In this document: positions 63,301 to 64,000 of the stretch, piece by piece
Position numbering within the stretch: position 1 is the stretch's first letter
Layout of the letters: each line of letters begins with the position of its first letter
Origin: Tridacna crocea
Lineage: Eukaryota > Mollusca > Bivalvia > Cardiida > Cardiidae
Length of the DNA: 64,000 nucleotides
Assembly: GCA_943736015.1 (NCBI GenBank)
Contig: OX031066.1
Span: forward strand, 6,882,245-6,946,244
Direction: 5' to 3'
Notes under the pieces: generated by a model
Seen by the model: only the letters and a program-made list of their open reading frames with translations
Told to the model about the DNA's origin: nothing
Database searches by the model: none
Translations under genes and position numbers: made by a program

Positions 63301-64000
63301 GTAGATCAAGATCAGACTGCACAGAACGTGCAGTCTGATCTTTGATCTACACTCTCCGATACGGAGATATCATGTACAAAAACATAACTTTGAAATACCA
63401 GTATTTGTGTTAATACAATCAAATTGGAACTTTAGTTTTAGTAATGTAGTAGGCTGGGGTTAATCCATTACCACACAATCACTACTTTTGACGCCCCTGA
63501 GAAAGAAGCCTTTAGAAAACATTGTGGGAAAAGGAGAAAATGCTGGTTACCAGCATTTTCTCCTTTTCCCACAAATTTTTCTACCCCTTCACAAAATAAA
63601 TTTCAAATTTTCAGTCACTTTTATTTTGTTATCTGCAAATGCTTTGGATTTGGACCAGTCTAAAATATTGTTGTTTTGTAATGGGTTAACATTGAAAATC
63701 CGGCTTTACGTATTGTAAAAGATACGTTGAAAAGGCAAGTGTAAAGTATTTACCGATTCCACTGTCTTCCGGTTTTCTCGGTGAACTCTCAGCCGGTCCC
63801 TCCGCAAATTCGACATTTTCGGAGGACATTGACAATAAGGACTCGTGGGACGCTCGTCGGCGTTCTAACTCCTCAATTTCTTCTTGTTGACGTTGCATGC
63901 GTCGCCTCTCTTCTTCCTCTTCTTCCTGTTGACGTCGCTCGAACTCGAGTCTCCGTTCTACTTCACGCTGACGCTGTAGCTCTAATTCACGTTCTATTCG
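34412..64000 (-). CDS. CHS: Chitin synthase, spliced, 5' partial (13 exons visible)
   Basis: Membrane glycosyltransferase (family GT2) that polymerises UDP-GlcNAc into chitin and extrudes it; in molluscs it is linked to shell, radula and gut chitin. Exons in transcript order: 64000-63754 (continues upstream), 61166-60938, 58571-58394, 57624-57487, 53081-52135, 51523-51281, 50695-50616, 49215-49110, 46486-46333, 44349-44152, 40917-40782, 37396-37196, 36336-34412. Every intron is GT-AG and the phase holds at each junction, giving 1593 codons and a TAA at 34412-34414. Landmarks in this partial product: coiled coil about 1-55, first membrane helix about 190-210, membrane block 265-580, CATMWHET about 640, FDDAFE about 693, LDGD 849-852, EDRW 954-957, QRRRW 991-995, SWGTRE 1173-1178, last two helices about 1370-1460, then an acidic/basic tail. 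The order matches animal chitin synthases. Molluscan ones carry an N-terminal myosin head, which would lie beyond 64000; that is inferred, not seen. Confidence 0.95.
36803..36930 (+). repeat. Palindromic family D (intact)
   Basis: Start CCCTTTGGGTGCTAAGCG, then a hairpin of about 27-bp arms on AGATCAGACTGCACAGAACG with the inverse after it, then CACTGTCCGATAAGGAGACA. It lies in the last intron and abuts a family A copy. Confidence 0.8.
36935..37120 (-). mobile_element. MITE family A lacking the core hairpin
   Basis: TTAAACCTTTCCCAACGACA at left and GGGAAAGGGTTAA at right. The centre reads CACTGTGGGAAAAGTGTTTT, so most of the palindrome has been deleted, consistent with hairpin loss during replication. 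Confidence 0.8.
37196..37396 (-). CDS. CHS: Chitin synthase exon, GPMVWYQ and acceptor-site region
   Basis: Continues HPIGSG into GPMVWYQQFEYAVGHWLQKA and CCPGCFSLFRGSALMDDNVM, then YIQFEQG. These are core chitin synthase blocks around the growing chain and the channel entrance. Acceptor ATCCTTTTCAG, donor CAAG|GTAGGT, phase 1. Confidence 0.96.
38328..38544 (+). mobile_element. MITE family B
   Basis: TTAACCTTTTACCCCATATG to AGTAAAGGGTTAA with the AAAAGGTGAAATTGCTCG palindrome. In the intron between the HPIGSG and EDRW exons. Confidence 0.85.
38800..38945. repeat. Palindromic family G, degraded
   Basis: CATTTGCAGCAAGTATCGAC, a GATCAGTC...GACCTTGATC inverted pair and CAATTTTTGCATGTCCAAGG match the 44.6-kb copy. 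Confidence 0.5.
39077..39262. mobile_element. MITE family F (long terminal inverted repeats)
   Basis: GGGCCCGTATTCACCAACCA at the left end with its near-perfect inverse at the right. The arms extend almost to the centre, where AACCTCTGATTGGCTAAA pairs with its inverse; a 186-bp near-complete palindrome. Related to the copy at 30445-30786. Confidence 0.85.
39534..39680 (-). mobile_element. MITE family A, truncated
   Basis: TTAACTCTCTATCAGACG and CAAAGCATTTGCAGAAGAC match the reverse-oriented element; the right part is lost after a short AAAATGCC/GGCATTTT hairpin. Confidence 0.55.
40144..40373 (+). mobile_element. MITE family A
   Basis: Left end slightly decayed (GTGAACCCATTATCACACAA), right end GATAACAAGTTAA. 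The core GGAGAAAAATGCTGGTAACC is intact apart from one extra A in one arm. Confidence 0.85.
40456..40508. repeat. (GATT)n microsatellite
   Basis: About twelve GATT units with two TTTA variants. It lies about 270 bases beyond the donor of the LDGD exon. Confidence 0.9.
40782..40917 (-). CDS. CHS: Chitin synthase exon, LDGD catalytic motif
   Basis: Codes AENTFILTLDGDVDFRP, in which the Asp residues of DGD correspond to the metal/UDP-GlcNAc binding motif of GT2 enzymes, then KLLIDRMKKNRKCGAVCGR and IHPIGS. Acceptor ATCATTACAG, donor TCTG|GTAAGT, phase 1. Confidence 0.96.
40960..41125. repeat. Palindromic family G, degraded
   Basis: Reads GTCCTTTGACATGAAATAAA, AATTGACCGAAAGCAAAAAG, and an inverted pair around AGTTTGAACTGACTGC. 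Confidence 0.45.
41202..41450. mobile_element. MITE family A, decayed, with family C-like piece
   Basis: TTTACCCAAACGACAAATTT and AATTTGCAGACGACAATTTT at left, TTTTGTAAACGGTTTGG at right. In the middle AATGTCCGAATGTCCCTTTT resembles the end of family C, which suggests another nested insertion. Confidence 0.5.
41657..41883. mobile_element. MITE family A, old copy
   Basis: TTAACCCTTAACC to GTCACGGGTTAA, still 227 bp, but the core has diverged (GCAGAAAATGTTGGCTACAG). Confidence 0.65.
41951..42024. repeat. Isolated inverted repeat
   Basis: GAACCATTTTTGAAATAAAA pairs with its inverse after a 4-base loop. Intronic. Confidence 0.7.
43187..43264 (-). repeat. Palindromic family D, half copy
   Basis: CTGTGCAGTCTGATCTTGAT, ACTGTCCGCAAAAGGTCAGT and GTCGCGCTTAGGGGCC match one arm and one end of family D; the other arm is missing. 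Confidence 0.6.
43434..43662 (-). mobile_element. MITE family A (complete)
   Basis: 229 bp, TTAACTCATTACCACAC to GGTAATGGGTTAA, core GGAGAAAATGCTGGTTACC intact. Confidence 0.9.
43753..43963. mobile_element. MITE family C, second copy
   Basis: CTGTAACACGCGAAAAGGGG at left and CCCCTTTTAACGTGTTCCAG at right; internal palindrome ATTAGCCTGCGCAATCCG. Ends differ from the 1.4-kb copy in the outer ten bases; no clear target duplication. Confidence 0.7.
44152..44349 (-). CDS. CHS: Chitin synthase exon with basic insertion
   Basis: 66 codons, phase 0 at both ends. Starts CMYMYYLLGFRLFG, the conserved YMYYLLG helix, and then holds about 50 residues rich in Lys, Arg, Ser and acidic residues (SKARNRKKGRSKKD) before the next exon starts AENTFILTLDGD. 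Insect enzymes, as I recall them, have only about 16 residues between YLLG and AENT, so this is an insertion of about 40 residues next to the active site. Acceptor TTTTAATTACAG, donor AAAAG|GTAAGT. Confidence 0.93.
44475..44712 (+). repeat. Palindromic family G, best copy
   Basis: GGTCTTTTGACATGCAGAAA at left, an internal inverted pair CAGCCCGCGCAGTCCGCGC, then TTTTCGCTATTGGTCAATTT and TGCATGCCAAAGGCCCAGTC. The outer blocks are inverted versions of each other (ATGCAGAAAATTGACC / GGTCAATTTTCTGCAT). Confidence 0.65.
44975..45192 (+). mobile_element. MITE family A
   Basis: TTAACTCATGACCACAC at left; core GGAGAAAATGCTGGTAACC intact; right end decayed (GTGGTTTGATAAAAATAT). Confidence 0.85.
45245..45525 (-). 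repeat. tRNA-derived SINE
   Basis: Minus strand reads TAGCCACGTGGTAGAGTG (box A), TTGCGACACGGAGGTCC, GGGTTCAAACCCC (box B). A body follows that ends with a TACCAGGCCTCATGGAC block, distantly similar to 47997-48100. Confidence 0.65.
45667..45859. mobile_element. TA-flanked inverted-repeat MITE
   Basis: About 38-bp ends GAAGGTTTCGCAGCGGCCAT / inverse, with TA on both sides (45665-45666 and 45860-45861), as for Tc1/mariner-type elements. It sits six bases from the next family A element. Confidence 0.78.
45866..46094 (-). mobile_element. MITE family A (complete)
   Basis: 229 bp, TTAACTCTTTACCACAC to GGTAATGGGTTAA, core intact. Intron before the YMYYLLG exon. Confidence 0.9.
46333..46486 (-). 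CDS. CHS: Chitin synthase exon, TPYGGRLVWT motif
   Basis: 51 codons after a split Arg codon. Contains TPYGGRLVWTMPGHTKL and DKNKIRHRKRWSQ, both near-identical to animal chitin synthases; this part contributes to the donor-binding fold. The acceptor is CCCAAACAG; another AG 7 bases further in would break the frame, so 46486 is the true start. Donor CACAG|GTACGA, phase 0. Confidence 0.95.
46596..46825 (+). mobile_element. MITE family A
   Basis: Left end altered (TTATTCCCTTTGCCGCACAA), right end GGTAAAGGGTTGAT; core GGAGAAAATGCTGGTAACC intact. Both TTAA sites have mutated. Confidence 0.85.
46925..47012 (-). repeat. Palindromic family D, degraded
   Basis: CAGATTGCACGTTCTGCACA with CAGTCTGATCTTGACC, then TGAGTAGCACTTAGTAACCC. 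Confidence 0.5.
47249..47477 (+). mobile_element. MITE family A (complete)
   Basis: 229 bp, TTAACCCTTTCCCAAACAAT to GGTAATGGGTTAA, core intact. Confidence 0.92.
47770..47925 (-). mobile_element. MITE family A, decayed
   Basis: GTAGAAAATATTGTGGGGAA, TCGCTGGTTACCAGC, then GGTAAATAGTTGAA at the right; left half lost. Confidence 0.6.
48110..48273 (+). mobile_element. MITE family A, left-truncated
   Basis: Starts at the core (GGAGAAAATGCTGGTAACAG) and runs to GGAAAAGCGTTAA; the left 65 bp are missing. Confidence 0.8.
49110..49215 (-). CDS. CHS: Chitin synthase exon, FDDAFE motif
   Basis: 106 bases coding IHIIFDDAFELNDD and then VPNHFVKQLVDCLEDAA. The FDDAFE block is a conserved part of the animal chitin synthase catalytic domain. 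Acceptor TCCTTGTTTAG, donor GCAAG|GTAAAG, phase 2. Missed by a simple ORF scan because of its length. Confidence 0.92.
49344..49668 (+). mobile_element. Palindromic family E, copy 2
   Basis: Same start (AATAGAGGATAATCAACTGG), hairpin and tail as 16183-16534, with a short deletion before GTAGTTCCTAAATTAC. It lies about 130 bases upstream (transcript sense) of the FDDAFE exon. Confidence 0.75.
50310..50400 (+). repeat. Possible SINE/dispersed repeat start
   Basis: AACAAGAGCACCGCATACTG followed by CAACTCTCCGCGGCACTC resembles dispersed-repeat starts common in molluscs. Only one copy in the window, so weak. Confidence 0.25.
50616..50695 (-). CDS. CHS: Chitin synthase exon, small catalytic-domain exon
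   Basis: Only 80 bases (phase 2 in, phase 1 out). It codes for a stretch starting LDYVHCASRLAQEKF and ending KDPDYYDLE, equivalent to the DPDYYEFE region that precedes the FDDAFE motif in insect enzymes. Acceptor AATATTTCAG, donor GAAA|GTAAGT. Too short to be found as a free open reading frame; placed by homology and phase. Confidence 0.9.
51281..51523 (-). CDS. CHS: Chitin synthase exon, start of catalytic domain
   Basis: Codes for about 81 residues at the start of the cytosolic glycosyltransferase region: a basic stretch (LKRRRNDKEIRL), an acidic patch (VGDDNYGED) and the signature IYACATMWHET followed by MTQLLKSLFR, which is diagnostic of animal chitin synthases. Acceptor ACTTTTGTAG, donor TTCAG|GTATAG, phase 2. 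Confidence 0.95.
51770..51906 (+). mobile_element. MITE family A, decayed
   Basis: AAAACATTGTGAGTACAGAG, TCGGTGACCAGCG, TTCCCACAACACTATATACC. Confidence 0.5.
52135..53081 (-). CDS. CHS: Chitin synthase exon, multi-helix membrane domain
   Basis: A 947-base exon coding for 315 residues with about seven hydrophobic helices. Family landmarks include PSLLKVI, SWELPVGLILMSLGYWENYV and, at the end, ITGHIWFPQSERMAKLEK, which leads into the cytosolic catalytic part. Potential N-glycosylation sites (NHT, NST, NTS, NDNTT) cluster in predicted extracellular loops. Acceptor TTTTCAG after a long T tract; donor GAGAA|GTAAGA, phase 2. The antisense strand carries long open frames that are only shadows of this exon. 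Confidence 0.95.
53828..54000 (+). mobile_element. MITE family A, right-truncated
   Basis: TTAAACTACCACAAAATCC at left; core GGAGAAAATGCTGGTAACC perfect; right part ends after AAAAATCTGTCATTTGAACG. Confidence 0.8.
54056..54261 (+). mobile_element. MITE family A, decayed, shares TTAA with next copy
   Basis: TTAACAGATAAACTGGAC to AGCAAAAGTTTAA, with AAAATGTTCTTATCAACATT as corrupted core. Confidence 0.6.
54258..54485 (-). mobile_element. MITE family A, adjacent reverse copy
   Basis: TTAACCCTTTACCAGACGAC at left; core degraded (AAGATGAACATGTTGG); right end decayed near GTGGTGTTCATTAG. Its left TTAA is the right TTAA of the preceding copy. Confidence 0.65.
54700..54790. repeat. Palindromic family D-like, degraded
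   Basis: GGATCAGACTGCACAGTC and CATCTGATCTTGATCTTGGC form a weak hairpin. Confidence 0.45.
54843..54985 (+). repeat. Palindromic family D (intact)
   Basis: TTAACCCTTTGGCTGTTAAG at left, near-perfect hairpin CAGACTGCACAGAACGTGCA, and GAAACATAACTTTAAA at right. It starts with TTAACCC, as families A and B do. Confidence 0.82.
56052..56126. repeat. Long perfect-type hairpin
   Basis: AAACCCTATGTTATGGGTAC... is followed at once by its inverse; about 37-bp arms with one mismatch and almost no loop. Confidence 0.85.
56225..56372 (+). mobile_element. MITE family A, right half only
   Basis: TCTCATTTTCCATAGTGTTT, GTCTGCAGATGCTTTCAATT, GTCGTCTGGTATAGAGCTAA. Confidence 0.5.
56643..56872 (+). mobile_element. 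MITE family B (complete)
   Basis: TTAACCCTTTACCCCATAAG to AGCAAAGGGTTAA; palindrome GTGAAATTGCTCGTCACGAG intact. Confidence 0.9.
56930..57122 (-). repeat. Palindromic family G, degraded
   Basis: GTAGAAAATTGACCTATAGT, CCAGGTCAACCTGCGCAC and TAGGCTGACCTGGGTCGA form the inner hairpin. Confidence 0.55.
57487..57624 (-). CDS. CHS: Chitin synthase exon, second membrane helix region
   Basis: Exactly 46 codons, phase 0 at both ends. Contains a hydrophobic segment (YVTTLLFCICGPLAYNWFM) followed by a loop (KILFGGKDWPSFRTFLI). Acceptor CTCTTTTCAG, donor ATC|GTAAGA. It belongs to the N-terminal membrane cluster before the catalytic domain. Confidence 0.9.
58035..58112 (+). repeat. 16-bp tandem repeat, five copies
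   Basis: Units of TATTGCTCCTATCCAA with few changes. In the intron between membrane-helix exons. Confidence 0.9.
58141..58368 (+). mobile_element. MITE family A (near complete)
   Basis: TTAACCCATTACCACACAAG at left, GTAATGAGTTAG at right, core GGAGAAAATGCTGGTCACC. It ends about 25 bases from the donor of the first-helix exon. Confidence 0.9.
58394..58571 (-). CDS. CHS: Chitin synthase exon, first membrane helix
   Basis: Codes for 59 residues after a split Trp codon. It opens with RPYDIFQ, close to the aromatic/Asp motif at the cytoplasmic start of animal chitin synthases, and contains one clear hydrophobic helix (LLMYVVLFCAILGGAVV). Acceptor TTTATTTAG, donor AAG|GTACGA, ending in phase 0. 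Confidence 0.9.
58950..59175 (-). mobile_element. MITE family A, old copy
   Basis: AGCATTTGTAGACGACAAAT, CAATGTGGAGAAACGAGA, ACAATGTTTTCAAAAGCTGT, TTGTGAGGTAAAG; ends lost. Confidence 0.55.
59446..59668 (-). mobile_element. MITE family A
   Basis: CCTCTTTACCAGACGACAAA at left; core GGAGAAAATGCTGGTTACC with a 3-base deletion in one arm; right end GCGGCTAAGGGCTAAA. Confidence 0.75.
59760..59925 (+). mobile_element. MITE family A, decayed
   Basis: GCGAAAACATTTTGGAAAAG, GGAGAAAACGCTGGAGACCC, and TGGAATAGAATTTTGTCAAG. Confidence 0.45.
60010..60665. repeat. Direct-repeat pair around a SINE fragment
   Basis: A block with CCTTTGAC, GAAATTATTTG and GGGAGGTAATTATTATC at 60015-60130 recurs at 60535-60645 (CCTTTGATG, GAAATCATTTG, GGGAGGTAATTATCAT). 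Between them lies a SINE piece (60195-60368). Either a SINE entered an older tandem repeat, or the two blocks are ends of one unit. Confidence 0.55.
60195..60368 (-). repeat. SINE body lacking its tRNA head
   Basis: Aligns by eye with 32155-32310: TTTCCTGAAGTCTCTGTTAT vs TTTCCTGGAGTTTCTGTGAC, then CACTGGCTGCTTTCCC, GAATGAATCCTGTCGC, ACTATCATCAATCTTC. The head with box A and B is missing. Confidence 0.7.
60938..61166 (-). CDS. CHS: Chitin synthase exon, Ser/Pro-rich linker
   Basis: Codes for about 76 residues: a short helix (TAALLKEKLSQL) and then a polar, probably disordered linker with NPPPRH and a Ser/Thr-rich end (EGSSEQW). Acceptor TTTCAG at 61169-61167; donor TG|GTGAGT, phase 2. A second in-frame acceptor (TTCACAG) lies 9 bases downstream and would remove three residues. 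There is no recognisable domain; the assignment rests on phase continuity with the exons on both sides and on the expected position just before the first membrane helix. Confidence 0.8.
61205..61433 (+). mobile_element. MITE family A (complete)
   Basis: 229 bp, TTAACCCATTACCACGCAAT to GGTAATGAGTTAA, core intact. It ends about 38 bases before the acceptor of the linker exon in transcript sense. Confidence 0.92.
61462..61690 (+). mobile_element. MITE family A
   Basis: CTTTTATCACACAATGGCGA at left (TTAA lost), core GGAGAAAATGCTGGTTACG, right end TTTGGTAAAAGGATAC. The second of three MITEs in a row. Confidence 0.85.
61704..61932 (+). mobile_element. MITE family B (complete)
   Basis: TTAACCCTTTACCCCATAAG to GTAAAAGGTTAA, palindrome GTGAAATTGCTCGTCACGAG; 229 bp, the same length as family A. 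Confidence 0.92.
62010..62120. repeat. Palindromic family G, degraded
   Basis: ATGCAGAAAACTTAGCAAAG, GGTGAGCCTGCGTGGACTG, AAGCTGACCTAGGTCAATAT. Confidence 0.5.
62430..62515 (+). repeat. Palindromic family D (hairpin intact)
   Basis: ACAGTGAAGATCAAGATCAG ... its inverse, loop GGAACG; outer parts diverged. Confidence 0.8.
63258..63398 (+). repeat. Palindromic family D (intact)
   Basis: GCTGCTAAGTGCGACTCGCC, hairpin on AGATCAGACTGCACAGAACG, then CGATACGGAGATATCATG and AACATAACTTTGAAA. Confidence 0.8.
63460..63689 (+). mobile_element. MITE family A (complete)
   Basis: TTAATCCATTACCACACAAT to GTAATGGGTTAA, perfect hairpin core, 230 bp. It lies 64 bases beyond the donor of the coiled-coil exon. 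Confidence 0.92.
63754..64000 (-). CDS. CHS: Chitin synthase exon, coiled-coil linker (runs off window)
   Basis: First visible exon, open to the window edge. It starts with about 55 residues that are almost all Glu, Arg, Gln and Leu, typical of a coiled coil or single alpha helix, followed by a Ser/Glu/Pro-rich stretch with likely phosphosites (ASHESLLSMSSENVEF). The donor is CG|GTAAAT, leaving phase 1, which joins to the Val codon of the next exon. In the molluscan family this lies between the myosin motor and the first membrane helix and could act as a lever arm or dimeriser. No start codon can be assigned in the window. Confidence 0.85.

Noticed and set aside
28482-63689. Regularly repeated palindromes resembling a CRISPR array
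   Set aside because: Copies are kilobases apart, about 229 bp long, in both orientations and carry transposon ends; the locus is eukaryotic with introns.

Overview
The window looks like a piece of a metazoan genome, most likely a bivalve mollusc. It is AT-rich, its only intact gene is split by long introns, and it is packed with short palindromic transposable elements. The organism call rests on the gene, an animal-type chitin synthase whose visible N-terminal end is a charged coiled coil, as expected just after the myosin head of molluscan chitin synthases. It also rests on the repeat types; no species can be named from the sequence alone.

Right half (34.4-64 kb): one minus-strand gene, a chitin synthase, in 13 exons with GT-AG introns of about 0.6-4.4 kb. 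The reading phase holds across all twelve junctions and gives 1593 visible codons plus a stop. The 5' part lies beyond position 64000. In order, the protein shows a coiled coil, a Ser/Pro-rich linker, a first membrane helix, a large multi-helix membrane exon (52135-53081), the catalytic exons (CATMWHET, FDDAFE, a Lys/Arg-rich insert, LDGD, HPIGSGPMVWYQ, EDRW, QRRRW), a five-helix cluster ending in SWGTRE, a charged coiled-coil stretch, two more helices and an acidic then basic cytoplasmic tail.

Left half (1-34.4 kb): no intact protein gene seen. It holds a broken pogo/Tigger-type transposase (20.2-22.1 kb, plus), a decayed non-LTR reverse transcriptase (10.0-11.3 kb, minus), a roughly 2.8-kb fold-back structure whose arms are tandem repeats (6.5-9.35 kb), several tRNA-derived SINE pieces, satellites and microsatellites.

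Both halves: a dominant MITE family of about 229 bp (here 'family A') with TTAACCC...GGGTTAA ends and a nearly perfect central palindrome. A sister family ('B') has the same shell but a different central palindrome. Family A is nested in another MITE at 30.45 kb in a way that shows directly that it duplicates TTAA, the target of piggyBac-type transposases. Further palindromic families are labelled C to G. Copies of A and B are clearly denser inside the chitin synthase introns than in the left half.

Stretches of more than 300 bases in which I recognise nothing, apart from single decayed MITE or palindrome pieces listed below: 39-900, 1066-1315, 1820-3360, 3595-4930, 5035-6240, 9375-10015, 12445-13400, 13465-15015, 15830-16180, 16540-17000, 17570-18360, 18590-18930, 19370-20190, 22065-24070, 24295-25220, 25460-26630, 27030-28480, 29410-30440, 30990-32085, 32385-33320, and intron parts between the listed repeats.
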